Shown one piece after another: positions 28,374 through 38,408 of a stretch of DNA of 57,037 nt. The stretch's first letter is position 1, and each line of letters starts with the position of its first letter. The stretch comes from a candidate division FCPU426 bacterium (GTDB taxonomy: Bacteria; Oederibacteriota; Muellerivitia; Muellerivitales; Muellerivitaceae): the NCBI GenBank assembly GCA_003152075.1, contig PLZG01000050.1, positions 1 to 57,037 on the forward strand. Direction: 5' to 3'. The notes beneath the pieces were generated by a model. The model saw only the letters and a list, made by a program, of their open reading frames with translations, ran no database searches and was not told where the DNA came from. Both the position numbers and the translations under genes were made by a program.

Positions 28374-29444
28374 GTGAAATTTTTCATCGCTATTGCCTTG
28401 TGCTTTGGGGTTCTCATCGCGTCCAACGCCTGGGCCGAGCCTTATTTCGCCGCTCGAAAGGGCGTTAGCTGTAACGCCTGCCACATGAATGAAACGGGTG
28501 GGTTCGCCCGAAATGATTTCGGACGCAACTACGGCGAAAGTCTCCAAACCTTCGATTGGCCGGGACTGTCCGAAGACGCTCCCGTTAAGAATTTCCCCTC
28601 CCGCAGGCTGGCGATCGCGGGGGATCTGCACATGGGCTATATCCTCAACGACAGCACCCAAACCAGCACCTTTGATCTGGGACGACAGAATTTTTATCTC
28701 ATGGCTTACCTGAATGAAGCGGTCAAGGGCGTGGTTTCTTACAGTCCGGTAGGGGCTAAAGAGGTTTATGGACTCGTTTCCGGCCTTCCGGAAGGCTCCT
28801 ACATCAAGTTTGGGTCTTTCAGCATTCCTTACGGCTTGATGCTTCCTGACGACAATAGCTACATCCGCGGTGGCCTTGGCTTTACTTTCACCAGGACTGA
28901 GGTTGGTATTGAGGCGGGGATTTATCCCGATCCGGTTTTCCTAAAGCTAGCCGCCTTCAACGGAAACGGAAACGCCGCAATGGGGATTGACCGGCAAAAG
29001 GCTTTCTCAGGTTGGGGCGGCCTTAATTTCACCGATTTCACCATCGGTGGTTCGGTCTATTACCAAACTCCCTCTTTCACACTGGGTCAGGGATACCAGC
29101 TGCGGTTTGGAAGCTTTGGCTGGGCCAGGATATGGCGATTCGTGGTGTTGGGTGAGTATGACCTTGGCTATAACGCCATGGATTACGCAGCCGTCAATGT
29201 CGACCGGATGATCGCCATCCACGGAAGCATGGAATTCGATTGCGGCAATAACATTTACATCCGCCTACAAAGGGAATTCCTAAACCCTTCCCTGGCGGCG
29301 GGGGACGAAAGCGTCCGAAGCGTCGCCGGGATTCGGTTCTTTCCGGTTCAAAATTTGCAAGTCTCCCTGGATTATCAGCTAATCGAGCCTGTGGCGGGGA
29401 ACAGCGCGGGTGGTTTTGTCGCCGATACCCACGTTTTCTTTTAA
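28374..29444 (+). CDS. Cyc2-like fused monoheme cytochrome-porin
   Basis: The 356-residue protein has a signal peptide cleaved near AWA/EP (residue 21). A single haem-c motif CNACH (Cys33, Cys36, His37) sits in the context FAARKGVSCNACHMNETGGFARNDFGRNYG. The rest (about 70-356) is a series of amphipathic strands ending in aromatic FF, as in outer-membrane beta barrels (for example YIKFGSFSIPYGLMLP, AGIRFFPVQNLQVSLDYQL). Cyc2 iron oxidases share this order: an 'R-(Q)TG..C..CH....(N).FGR.F' N-terminus plugged into a porin. The barrel here is somewhat short for Cyc2. It follows a soluble cytochrome gene by 16 bases. Outer-membrane electron transfer is likely; iron oxidation itself cannot be claimed from sequence. 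Confidence 0.72.
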   Translation: MKFFIAIALCFGVLIASNAWAEPYFAARKGVSCNACHMNETGGFARNDFGRNYGESLQTFDWPGLSEDAPVKNFPSRRLAIAGDLHMGYILNDSTQTSTFDLGRQNFYLMAYLNEAVKGVVSYSPVGAKEVYGLVSGLPEGSYIKFGSFSIPYGLMLPDDNSYIRGGLGFTFTRTEVGIEAGIYPDPVFLKLAAFNGNGNAAMGIDRQKAFSGWGGLNFTDFTIGGSVYYQTPSFTLGQGYQLRFGSFGWARIWRFVVLGEYDLGYNAMDYAAVNVDRMIAIHGSMEFDCGNNIYIRLQREFLNPSLAAGDESVRSVAGIRFFPVQNLQVSLDYQLIEPVAGNSAGGFVADTHVFF

Positions 29445-29498
29445 ACACTAACCCAGAAAACTAAGTGTCTTTCCCGGGGTTCCAATTAAAATAGCTTC

Positions 29499-30929
29499 AT
29501 GTTTTTTCCCATGCAAAACCTGCGTCCCTTTTTTTCACGAAAAATGGCGGTTTATTTTCTCGCCGCATTTTTTTTCTTTGGGTCCAAGCGAGTTAGCGCT
29601 TATTTTGGCGACCAAGGAGCCTTGGAACTTGGTTTAAAGACCAGGACGGACATCATTTTTTTTAGCGGGTTCGAGTCCGATCCCTGGACATCGAATTGGG
29701 GTTTGGCCTGGGGACCCGAACCGCCCAGCCAGGGAACCCTTATCACTGGCAAGGATGCTTTCGAGAGGCATTCCCTCCGAGTGAAATATCCGAAGGGCAC
29801 CTTCAGCAGTGGCGGCGGATTGCAATCACTCACCGATTTTTCAAAGTTTCCCCTCAGGCCCCAACAATCCCTTTATTTTCGTTACTACGTCCGGTTTGAG
29901 CCAGGTTTTGATTTCGTGAAGGGCGGGAAACTTCCGGGGTTGGCGGGCGGCAAGGGAAATACGGGTGGGCATAAGCCCAATGGAACTGACGGCTGGAGCG
30001 CCCGGGTCATGTGGAGGGCGGACGGGAAGATTGTCCAATACGTCTATCATCCGGACCAGCCTGGCGAATATGGAGAGGACTTCGACTGGAATTATGGTGG
30101 ATGTCCTCGCTTTTTTGTGCCGGGGAAATGGTACTGCCTGGAGACCTTTGTCCATTTGAATAGTCCGGGGAAGAAAGATGGCATCATCCGTTCCTGGCTT
30201 GACGGCGATAAAGCGTTGGAAATCACGAACCTCCGCTTTCGGGACAACAATAGCTTGCAAATCGACAAGTTGTATTTTGAGACTTTCTTTGGCGGAGGCG
30301 ACCCCAGCTGGGGCACGCCGAAGGACCAATACGCCGAGTTCGATAATTTCGTGATGGCGACGAATTATATCGGGCCCGTGGTTGGAAAGACAGTAATACA
30401 AAGCGAAGGGGATGTGGTCCCGGCTTCCGTTATGACCCGAGCGAGGAAATCCATTCTGGTGTTTCGGGGAGGCTGGGAAAAAAATTGGTCCGTGAGCCAC
30501 TGGAGTGATGGGATCTACGACTTAGACGCGAAGGTTCCGAACCGCGATTCAAATGGATCTGGCGGTGAGAGCAGCTTTGGAAATCACAGCGTTCTAATTC
30601 AGTTCCCTGATGGAAAATGGGGCGGAGTCCAATTTGGCGGCAACGCCCTTTTGGCAAAAGAATTTAAACTCATCCGAATGGCTATTTTCCCCACTGGTTG
30701 TGACGTGGAATATCGGGTGCGATTTGAGCTCAATGGAGCCCAAGTGGGAGTGGAGAGGGCAGTAACACCGGGCCCCCGGCATGGGTGGAAAGTAAACAGA
30801 TGGGACCAAGTGGAATTATCCCTGATGGATTTTCAAATCCCTGATTCTTTCGACCGAATAGTGATCAACTCCAACAGCTCCAAGGCGGTCTCACCCTTCT
30901 ATTTGGATGATGTCCATTTGGAAAAGTAA
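29499..30929 (+). CDS. Secreted PL14-like polysaccharide lyase with C-terminal beta domain
   Basis: The 476-residue product has an export signal (about 1-37, AVYFLAAFFFFGSKRVSA). Residues about 54-290 resemble the polysaccharide lyase 14 / concanavalin-type fold: YFRYYVRFEPGFDFVKGGK, LPGLAGGKGNTGG, the aromatic strand AR(V)MWRADGKIVQYVYHPDQPG, GKWYCLETFVHLN and LYFETFFGGGDPSWGTP with DNFV close behind. The C-terminal 160 residues form another beta domain (FRGGWEKNWSVSHWSDG, FYLDDVHLEK) that looks like a carbohydrate-binding module. It may act on uronic-acid polymers outside the cell. No linker or FlgD-like end is present. It is 54 bases after the cytochrome-porin gene. A pure binding protein of the same fold is an alternative. 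Confidence 0.68.
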   Translation: MFFPMQNLRPFFSRKMAVYFLAAFFFFGSKRVSAYFGDQGALELGLKTRTDIIFFSGFESDPWTSNWGLAWGPEPPSQGTLITGKDAFERHSLRVKYPKGTFSSGGGLQSLTDFSKFPLRPQQSLYFRYYVRFEPGFDFVKGGKLPGLAGGKGNTGGHKPNGTDGWSARVMWRADGKIVQYVYHPDQPGEYGEDFDWNYGGCPRFFVPGKWYCLETFVHLNSPGKKDGIIRSWLDGDKALEITNLRFRDNNSLQIDKLYFETFFGGGDPSWGTPKDQYAEFDNFVMATNYIGPVVGKTVIQSEGDVVPASVMTRARKSILVFRGGWEKNWSVSHWSDGIYDLDAKVPNRDSNGSGGESSFGNHSVLIQFPDGKWGGVQFGGNALLAKEFKLIRMAIFPTGCDVEYRVRFELNGAQVGVERAVTPGPRHGWKVNRWDQVELSLMDFQIPDSFDRIVINSNSSKAVSPFYLDDVHLEK

Positions 30930-31140
30930 GGATTTTCTACCATCCTCGATTTGTCAGTAATCCTCCCTAGTTAGTCATAAATCGAACTTAAACTTCCTTA
31001 AACTCTTCCGAGAAATTTCAGGAAAAGCCTTTTTTTATAGGTTTTTTTAACCGTTTAAAGGCTCGGAAATTGCAATTTAAATGATAAAATTGTTTTGTTT
31101 AGTGGTTTCCTGAAGATTCTTTAACTCTCTGGGGGTGCTC

Positions 31141-34100
31141 ATGCACCGATTTCTCAGGGAAAAGAACCCCTCCTTTCTGAAAAAAGGCCCCACAAAAGTT
31201 CTTTCTCTCTTTTTTTACAATAAACTTGTCCGGTGTTTGGGAATGGCCTGCGGGCTTTTTCTTTTCGCTTCTTTTGGTTACGCTCAACAACAGTTCAACG
31301 GCGTATTTCTGAGCGATTATAACCCCCAGGTAGGGGAAACAGTCGCGGTGACGGTGAACTGGTGCGATTACACCATGTTCAACACGCCCTTCTTTCTTGG
31401 GGCTTTGAGCGAATCCACCACCCTTCAAAACTGCCCTGCTACTTTCCAAAATTATTTTGCCGATGCCAATGGCGTTACTAATATCAACGATACTGGGTTT
31501 AGCGGAGCCATCAACGGTTTTCAATACCCGACAGCCAGCGCCGCCGGAGTCACTGATTGCGCGGGTACCGGCAACCGCCAAGTCGTCTGGTATTTAACCA
31601 TCCCCGCCTCCCTGTATGGCCCCTATCCAGGCAACCAAGTGCTTCCGGGCGACGTTTTTTATGTCGATATCGGCGCAAAGCGCGATTCATTAAGCTGCGC
31701 CAGCGATTCAGGGATCACCCAAATATCCATTCCCATCACCATTTTCACCGGAACACCCCGCTTCACGCTTTTAAAGACCGCCGAGGACAATTCCGCGGCC
31801 CCGAATGACCTGATCCTCTACAAAGTCAACTACACTTTCACTAACACGAACAATTTCACCATCACCGATACCGTGCCGGCCAATACCACCCTGGTTTCGG
31901 TGGGGCCTCCCGGAGTGGCTAGTGGGGCGGTATCGGGGGCAGTGGCAGGTAGCGGTATCACTTGGACATTGGGAAGCACGGTTTCGCAAAAAGTCGGCCA
32001 GGTTTGGATGCTGGTAAGGGTGAACGCGGGGACGTCAGCCGGAACCAATATTCCCAATGCCGCGGTGGGACAAAGCACCGAAGTGGCAGCCACCAACAGC
32101 AACACGGCCACTTCCACAGTGGGGGGCGGCGGACAGATAGTAAAAAGCGAAAACGTTCCCAGCGCCTCCTCAGGACAAGTGGTGACCTACAGCTTGGCAT
32201 GGAACATCAGCGGGGAAAGCCTGCAACTTTATGATTCCTACGACAATAACACGGTAGGAACGGCCGATAGTTCCATCACTGGTTTTGATGGAACGGGTTA
32301 TACCGCCTCCGCCTCGGGGTTTACTATCGTCGCGGGGTCCGACGGGAACAATTACATCCAAGCGACCATCGCGTCAGGCTTCCCAACCCTTTTGCGGAAC
32401 AGTCCTCCCGTAAGCTTGTGCAGTAACTACATGGTGGAAGGGGACATGATGATTCCCGCCAGCGCCAGCGTTGGCTCAGATGCCCACATGGTCATTGCCT
32501 TGAATACGACCACCTGTGACAACTACATGGTGGCTATTTCCAAAGACACCAATCCCGCCAATTTTTTCCTCCAGAAAAAGGTAGGCTGTGGCGGGGGAGG
32601 ACCCTCTTATCCGGCCGCGCTTAATAATGGAAACGCGGCTTTGCAGGGAGTGAGTATTGTTGAAAACCAGTGGTATACGATTAAAACGCTGGTGACCCAA
32701 TCGGGAGCCAATCTCATCATCAGCTCAAAGGTTTGGGTTCGGGGCACACCCGAACCGGCGAGTTGGACTTTCACTTACACCGACACCTCGCCCTTGCCTT
32801 GCACCCCGGGTGGGGGTGGCCAGTATCAAATCGGCTGGCAGGGGGATTCGACGGCGGCACAGGACGCCTATAGTAATCTGAGACTTTTCACGGCCGATCC
32901 CGCCACCAATACCCTTATTTATGACACGGTTCCCACAAACTTGACCTATGGTGGATCGGACAATGGCGGAGCTTTAAGCGCCGGACAAGTGCAATGGAGT
33001 TTACCCGGCACCATTTTTCAAGCCAACGGGACTTACAATTGGTGGGCCACGGTGGGGGGCAGTTGCGCCCCGATTACGAACATTGCATCCTTGCACACTG
33101 CCCAGATGCTTTCGGGGGCCATTAATTCAAACGCGGTGACCCTCAGTATTAGCGGCTGTTCCACGGCCACCAACACCCCCACGAACAGCCCCACTAACAC
33201 GCCTACCAAGACCCCAACGAACAGCCCCACGAATAGCCCCACCAACAGTCCCACCAATAGCCCGACCAACAGCCCAACTAATTCGCCCACCAACACCCCC
33301 ACAATCAGCCCGACTAGCAGCCCTACCAATTCACCGACCAACACCCCAACGAATACGCCCACTAAAACACCCACTAATTCCCCCACCAACACCCCCACCG
33401 TCACCCCCACCGTCACCCCAACCAATAGCCCTACCAATACGCCGACCAATACCCCTACCCGCACACCGACCGTTACCCCGACGAATACCCCCACCAATAC
33501 CCCGACCAATACGTTCGTTAACACGCCGACCAATACCCCTACCAATAGCCCCACGAATACGCCGACCAACACGACCACGATCACGCCCACCAATAGCCCC
33601 ACCAACAGCCCGACCCGTACTCCCACCAACAGTCCCACGAATACCCCGACGATCACCCCGACGAACAGCCCCACGAATACGCCCACGATCACGCCAACGA
33701 ATTCACCCACGAACAGCCCCACCAATACCCCCACGCTTACCTTTACGGTGAGCCCAACCAATTCGCCAACCAACAGTCCTACCAATACCTTTATTAACAC
33801 GCCAACGTTAACCCCGACTAACACCCCAACGAACAGTGCCACCCAGACACCGACTAGCACTCCAAGTAATACGCCCCCCAACACACCCACTCCCACATGG
33901 ACTGTAAGCCCCACCAATTCACCAACTAACAGCCCGACTAATACCCCGACCAATAGTCCTACCCAGTCCCCGACCAACAGCCCCACCAATACACCCACCA
34001 GCAGCCCTACACCCACGCAGACCATGAGTCCCACCAACACCCCCACCAACACCCCCACCAATAGCCCAACCTGGACCTCGACCGTTACTCCGACGACTAC

Positions 34101-36417
34101 CCCTACCAACACTCCGACTAATACTTTTATCAACACACCGACGTTAAGCCCGACCAACACCCCGACGAATAGCCCTACCCCATCCCCAACCAATACGCCT
34201 ACCAACAGTCCTACTGCTACGCTGACCATTTCCCCCACCAATAGTCCAACCAATATCCCTACGGCCACGCCAACGGTAACCCCCACCAATACCCTCACCA
34301 ACACGCCGACGGATACATTTGTTAACACACCGACGTTAAGCCCCACCAGTACCCCGACCAATAGTGCCACTGAAACAACCACTAACACTTCCAGCACCAC
34401 GCCCACCAACAGTCCTACTCTTACATTGACCGTGAGCCCCACCAATTCGCCAACCAACAGCCCGACCAATACTTCCACGAACAGTCCCACTCAGACTCCG
34501 ACGAATACCCCAACGGACACATTCGTCAACACGCCCACGAATAGTCCCACGGATACCCCCACGAACAGCGCCACGACCACCCCTTCCGACACTCCCATTA
34601 ACACGCTTACTGACACACCCACGCCCACGTTAACCATGAGCCCCGCCAACAGCCCTACCAACACAAGTACACCAACGCCAACCAACAGCGCTACTGTTAC
34701 CCCAACGGACACTCCAACCCCTACTCCCACGTACACCCCCACCCTGACATTTTCGATCTCGCCCACGAACAGCCCGACAAGCACTCCGACCCCTAGCTCC
34801 ACCAACAGCTTCACCAACACGGCTACCCTTACTCCCTCTAATACGGCTACCGTTACGCCTACCCAAACACCCACCAACACTTTCACGAACACGGCCACGA
34901 ATACCCAAACCAAAACCTTCACCAATACGGCCACCAACAGCCCCACGCCCACCCTCACCAATACCGCCACCAACAGTCCCACCCCTACCCTCACCAACAC
35001 GGCCACCAACTCACCCACCAAGACTCCGACCCACACCGCCACCAACAGCCCGACCAATACCAATACCCCAACCTCCACTCCTACCCTCACTTTCACGCCC
35101 ACTCCCACGCCCTACCTGACATTGATCAAGACTTCCTCCGAATACTCGGCCAAGGCCGGGGACATCGTCACTTACACCCTGACTTATTCCAACCCTACTT
35201 CCTCCCCCGTTACCAACGCGGTGGTAACGGACAACCTGCCCCCCTCCGAGGCGGTGAGCTATTTGCCCGGTTCAGCCAGCGGCGGGGGAACTTACAACAG
35301 TGCGGCCAACACGCTCTCTTGGACCATCCCTTCCGTCCCGCCGGGAACGAGCGTTCAGTTAACCTACCAACTCCAGGTGTTGGTATTGGCAGGGGCCTAT
35401 AACCCCATCACTAATAAAGCCCAGATGACCTACGAGGGAGGGGCTGTCACCGCCACCAACGCCATTTCCGTGACAGGGAATTACACAATAAGGGTTAGCG
35501 TCTATAACAGCGTTGGGGAGGTGATCAAGACCTTGAAGGTTTTTGAGACTTCAGGGGCGATTTCCAGCTTTGATATGGGGGGCAACCCCATTACCTCCAA
35601 CCAGGGAGCGGTGATCATCTTCTATAACGGGATGCCCGTCGTAGTCTGGGACGCCACCAATTCAAGTGGCAAAAAGGTCAGCAATGGGACATACCTGATC
35701 AAGATCGACAGCATCGACAACTTTGGAGACGTTAGTTCGGTGACCCAAAACGTTGCGGTGGCGATCGTAGAAAACCAACTGGAGATAGCGGTATTCAACA
35801 GCGCGGGGGAGATTGTGAAGCATTTCACCCAGCAGGATATCCAGAATTTACTGGCCGCGACGGGAGGATTGCAATCAAAGGATTTTGAGGTTGGGTTGGT
35901 CAAGCTCTCGGCGGGCGTTTTTGCTCCTTCCTATTCCACTACCTCCAACGGTTATGTGTTGATCACGCTGGGGTCGGGCCAAAACGTGACTTGGGACGGC
36001 AGGAACGACTCTGGGGCGATTGTCACCAGCGGGACCTACTTTATCGAGATCAAGGCCACGATCCAGGGCCAGACTTCACAGGAATTGACACAGACAGTGA
36101 AGGTGGTGAACGACGGGCAAAAGCCGCTTTCGGGGATCGTGCTGGCTCCCAATCCCATCAGCCTGAGGTTATATAACCAAGCTCAATTTCTCCTGAACGG
36201 GTTAAGCCCTGAGGTATCGGCTACGCAAGTGAAGATTTACACGGTGGCGGGAGAACTGATTAAAACTCTTACCAACGACCCCGGAATGCCGGGCACCATC
36301 ACCTGGGATTTGAGCGGGGGATTGGCCAGCGGCACCTACATCGCGGTGGTGGAGATGGTCGGTCCCGGGGGAAGACTCATCGGTAGGCAAATTCTCAAAG
36401 TCGCTGTCTTTCATTGA
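31141..36417 (+). CDS. Giant secreted DUF11/FlgD-type surface protein with a 650-residue Thr/Pro linker
   Basis: The 1758-residue product has a long signal region (to about 42, FASFGYAQ). It then shows an N-terminal beta domain, a DUF11-type repeat ([34 protein letters not shown]), and a second DUF11 start interrupted by about 220 residues (YDSYDNN to [11 protein letters not shown]). The Thr/Pro/Asn/Ser linker covers about residues 675-1323. A third DUF11 repeat follows ([21 protein letters not shown]), then three FlgD-like units ([24 protein letters not shown] with [23 protein letters not shown]) ending in [12 protein letters not shown] at 31135 is in frame, but the GGGGGTG overlapping it serves the ATG at 31141 at a normal distance. 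Likely a long fibrous surface or adhesion protein; function is unproven. Confidence 0.82.
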   Translation: MHRFLREKNPSFLKKGPTKVLSLFFYNKLVRCLGMACGLFLFASFGYAQQQFNGVFLSDYNPQVGETVAVTVNWCDYTMFNTPFFLGALSESTTLQNCPATFQNYFADANGVTNINDTGFSGAINGFQYPTASAAGVTDCAGTGNRQVVWYLTIPASLYGPYPGNQVLPGDVFYVDIGAKRDSLSCASDSGITQISIPITIFTGTPRFTLLKTAEDNSAAPNDLILYKVNYTFTNTNNFTITDTVPANTTLVSVGPPGVASGAVSGAVAGSGITWTLGSTVSQKVGQVWMLVRVNAGTSAGTNIPNAAVGQSTEVAATNSNTATSTVGGGGQIVKSENVPSASSGQVVTYSLAWNISGESLQLYDSYDNNTVGTADSSITGFDGTGYTASASGFTIVAGSDGNNYIQATIASGFPTLLRNSPPVSLCSNYMVEGDMMIPASASVGSDAHMVIALNTTTCDNYMVAISKDTNPANFFLQKKVGCGGGGPSYPAALNNGNAALQGVSIVENQWYTIKTLVTQSGANLIISSKVWVRGTPEPASWTFTYTDTSPLPCTPGGGGQYQIGWQGDSTAAQDAYSNLRLFTADPATNTLIYDTVPTNLTYGGSDNGGALSAGQVQWSLPGTIFQANGTYNWWATVGGSCAPITNIASLHTAQMLSGAINSNAVTLSISGCSTATNTPTNSPTNTPTKTPTNSPTNSPTNSPTNSPTNSPTNSPTNTPTISPTSSPTNSPTNTPTNTPTKTPTNSPTNTPTVTPTVTPTNSPTNTPTNTPTRTPTVTPTNTPTNTPTNTFVNTPTNTPTNSPTNTPTNTTTITPTNSPTNSPTRTPTNSPTNTPTITPTNSPTNTPTITPTNSPTNSPTNTPTLTFTVSPTNSPTNSPTNTFINTPTLTPTNTPTNSATQTPTSTPSNTPPNTPTPTWTVSPTNSPTNSPTNTPTNSPTQSPTNSPTNTPTSSPTPTQTMSPTNTPTNTPTNSPTWTSTVTPTTTPTNTPTNTFINTPTLSPTNTPTNSPTPSPTNTPTNSPTATLTISPTNSPTNIPTATPTVTPTNTLTNTPTDTFVNTPTLSPTSTPTNSATETTTNTSSTTPTNSPTLTLTVSPTNSPTNSPTNTSTNSPTQTPTNTPTDTFVNTPTNSPTDTPTNSATTTPSDTPINTLTDTPTPTLTMSPANSPTNTSTPTPTNSATVTPTDTPTPTPTYTPTLTFSISPTNSPTSTPTPSSTNSFTNTATLTPSNTATVTPTQTPTNTFTNTATNTQTKTFTNTATNSPTPTLTNTATNSPTPTLTNTATNSPTKTPTHTATNSPTNTNTPTSTPTLTFTPTPTPYLTLIKTSSEYSAKAGDIVTYTLTYSNPTSSPVTNAVVTDNLPPSEAVSYLPGSASGGGTYNSAANTLSWTIPSVPPGTSVQLTYQLQVLVLAGAYNPITNKAQMTYEGGAVTATNAISVTGNYTIRVSVYNSVGEVIKTLKVFETSGAISSFDMGGNPITSNQGAVIIFYNGMPVVVWDATNSSGKKVSNGTYLIKIDSIDNFGDVSSVTQNVAVAIVENQLEIAVFNSAGEIVKHFTQQDIQNLLAATGGLQSKDFEVGLVKLSAGVFAPSYSTTSNGYVLITLGSGQNVTWDGRNDSGAIVTSGTYFIEIKATIQGQTSQELTQTVKVVNDGQKPLSGIVLAPNPISLRLYNQAQFLLNGLSPEVSATQVKIYTVAGELIKTLTNDPGMPGTITWDLSGGLASGTYIAVVEMVGPGGRLIGRQILKVAVFH
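33163..35112 (+). repeat. Coding Thr/Pro/Asn/Ser tandem linker, about 1.95 kb
   Basis: Short degenerate units encoding [18 protein letters not shown] and similar are repeated about 100 times. Codons for the same residues vary constantly (acc/acg/act/aca, ccc/ccg/cca/cct), so DNA identity between units is limited. The sense strand is strongly C-rich and G-poor. The antisense strand is open over long stretches because of this composition, not because of a gene. Confidence 0.95.
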
Positions 36418-36450
36418 TTTGTCCATCTTTTTGACGGGAGGAAAGGGAAA

Positions 36451-36816
36451 ATGCCCGAAGCCAACATATTTTCCGAAAAACGGATTTATCCAAGAGTCCC
36501 AGTCAAGATACCCGTCAAGTACCGGGTCATCGAAGACGAGCTGGAAGTCAAAAGCATCCTGGAACGCCGAAAAAAAGACCAAAGTGCTCAGACTGTTGAT
36601 ATAAGCCTGGGGGGCTTGTATGTCGTGACGGATCAAGCCTTGGCCCTGGGTAAAATACTGAGGCTTGATATTACGCTTGGGGACAACCAAAATCCGTTGA
36701 CCGCTTTCGCCGAAGTGGTTTGGGCTAACGAGTCCGGTGGAGGCCTTCGCTTTTTGACCATGAAGGATGACGACATGGTTTTGCTGAGGGCTTATTTGGA
36801 GAAGGTTTCTCTTTGA
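36451..36816 (+). CDS. PilZ-domain protein (c-di-GMP receptor)
   Basis: The 121-residue product is a single PilZ domain. The N-terminal RIYPRVPV gives the RxxxR motif (about residues 9-13), and TVDISLGGLYV gives the (D/N)xSxxG motif; both are required for cyclic-di-GMP binding in the family. An acidic and basic insert (EDELEVKSILERRKKDQ) lies between them. Such proteins usually act as adaptors in motility, secretion or exopolysaccharide control. It is 33 bases after the giant surface-protein gene and could be co-transcribed, suggesting that display or glycan production is under c-di-GMP control. That link is inference. No membrane segment or second domain. Confidence 0.88.
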   Translation: MPEANIFSEKRIYPRVPVKIPVKYRVIEDELEVKSILERRKKDQSAQTVDISLGGLYVVTDQALALGKILRLDITLGDNQNPLTAFAEVVWANESGGGLRFLTMKDDDMVLLRAYLEKVSL

Positions 36817-37254
36817 CGGTTCCCCGGCGATGGTTCGCCCAAACGGCTTTTTCGTCTTTGACCATTTCATTTTTTGACGGTTTCCATACAGTTGCCACCC
36901 TGATTCCCCCTTTTTGAAAATATGAAATTTTTTCAAATAGTTTCAGTGAAACATGATTTTTTCAGAAGAAACATGGTTTGAGACTGTCGCCGTAAAAAAG
37001 CGCAAGTTAAACCCAACGAGCTAAAGAATTTCAAAACCCCGATACTTCGACAATTCCTTATTTTAAGCGGCAAGATTGGCACGAAAGCGCTTTTTGACTT
37101 TTGCTTTTTTGGATTTGCCTGCCAGCAAAATTTTCGCATGACCAAATAATTCATATGCGTCCATAATTTTCGAAGCGAGAACTGAAATAACCGTAAGCTA
37201 CTCGAAAAAGCATGTTTTTGAGGATTTTCTCAACATACTATTAAGGAATATTAG
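36817..37254. other. Gene-free AT-rich gap between the PilZ gene and the broken surface-protein gene
   Basis: No convincing gene is seen. A minus-strand open stretch (36933-37154) has no Shine-Dalgarno and no family features. An A/T-rich inverted pair (TTTTGAAAA near 36914 and TTTTTTCAAA near 36928) could be a hairpin. The end of the gap carries the AAGGA Shine-Dalgarno (37243-37247) of the following broken gene. Confidence 0.6.
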
Positions 37255-38015
37255 GTGAGTTCAAGAGGTTTAGTTTTAACTAAAAATTTTTTTGGTTTCT
37301 GCTGCCGTTATTAGCGGTAATCATATTTCTGTTTCCTGGTTTGGCTGTATCCCAATGCAGGCCCCGCAGCGCGAAGATGATCGTCGGCCAGGATGCCATT
37401 GGAAGTTACTGGATCAATGGTACTCCCGTTTCTATCGGCAATCCGGGCAACACTTCCCCCGTTACCTTTTCCGTGCCCGTGTCCCTTTTAAACCCCTTAG
37501 GCAGCAATGAAATAGCCGTATCCATCTATAACTCGAACACCGGTTATGTCTGGGCCTCGTGGGACCTTAAGATCGTCTGCGCCGAAGGTACGACCTTTGA
37601 TCAAGCGAGCGTGAGTGGTGGGGTCCAAATGTACAACTATCAATTGCCTGGCGCACATCCGACCCCCTATCCCTCCAATGTGGTTTCCAGCCTTCCGCCC
37701 GTCGCGTGCGCGGTGACATGGTTTACCCCGGGCTACTGCCCAGGGGCTTGATGGGTTCCGCCAGCCGATATCACGAGTACGGATTACACCCACTGGGTTT
37801 TTTACGCGCCGGTATCCGTGGGGTGGCTTTCTATCGCACTAGGAGCGGATTTTTGCGCCGAGTCGGGAAAGGCGGGCGCCCTCGCGCCAGGAACCTGCCC
37901 AAACAACTCATCAGGAGTTACCTTTACCAATGACAAGGTCGCGGTGTTGGAGATGGCCGGTCCGAATGGGAGGCTCTTTGCGTGTCAGATTCTCAAAGTC
38001 GTAGTTTTCCATTAA
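37255..38015 (+). pseudogene. Broken secreted-protein gene sharing the C-terminal tail of the giant surface proteins
   Basis: A GTG start (37255) with AAGGA 7 bases upstream opens MSSRGLVLTKNFF. Adding one T to the T7 run (37287-37293) would continue into a clean signal peptide (WFLLPLLAVIIFLFPGLAVSQ). The reading then runs open to 38015 except for one in-frame TGA at 37749-37751. The encoded region has a galactose-binding-like pattern (YWINGTPVSIGNPG, SNEIAVSIYNSNTGYVWASWDLKIVC). Its last residues VAVLEMAGPNGRLFACQILKVVVFH, in outline, closely match the end of the 1758-residue protein, also at DNA level. It lacks the FlgD body that normally precedes this tail, so an internal deletion is likely. 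About 253 residues if restored. Decay, sequencing error at the T run, or readthrough remain possible; decay is favoured. Confidence 0.7.
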
Positions 38016-38408
38016 GTAATATTTCCCGCCTAGGTCAAATAATCTTTAAAGAATTTTTTTCTCCCAAACAATTTTTCATGAAATTCCGCCTATGTTAATC
38101 AGAATTTCGACATCTAAAATTTAAATCGATTTTTGATGAGCGCTTTTTGTAACCGGTTCCAATTTTAGTTTAAAGTTCCATGTTCAGTGTGAAACGTAAA
38201 ATCATTTTCTCCTCGATTTCAAACCTCAAGGTCCAAAAACGAAATCCATTTTTCTCCGCTGGCTTTTTTTAAACTTAATAAGACTTTTTTCATTTAGTTT
38301 GTTAAAACGATTTGCGGTTTAGGTGGGAATTTGAAATTTTCCCAATCCAGTTTATGCAAGTGAAATCCAGGCCAGGTCGATGATGCTTGGTAAAAAAGAA
38401 ACAGTAAA
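38016..38408. other. AT-rich gene-free leader region before the 1435-residue surface protein
   Basis: No ORF or RNA gene is recognised. A short palindrome AACCGGTT lies near 38151, and GGGAATTTGAAATTTTCCC at about 38326-38344 can form a weak hairpin. It probably holds the promoter and a long 5' leader, but no confident -35/-10 pair was found. Confidence 0.5.

Noticed and set aside
33033-35108. Long minus-strand open frames opposite the Thr/Pro linker ([11 protein letters not shown] repeats, 485 and 205 codons)
   Set aside because: They are the antisense reading of the ACN-CCN repeat and have no Shine-Dalgarno or family features; the same happens at 2559-2840, 40421-41636, 23759-24121 and 44696-44902.
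33163-35112. Tandem repeats considered as a CRISPR array or minisatellite
   Set aside because: Units are coding, in frame, 12-15 bases, without constant repeats and unique spacers.
36933-37154. 73-codon minus-strand ORF in the gap before the broken gene
   Set aside because: No Shine-Dalgarno, no recognisable domain, atypical composition; likely chance.
37749-37751. TGA considered as selenocysteine or recoded Trp/Gly
   Set aside because: TGA ends many intact genes here, no SECIS-like hairpin is evident after it, and the same gene also has a frameshift, so a nonsense mutation is simpler.
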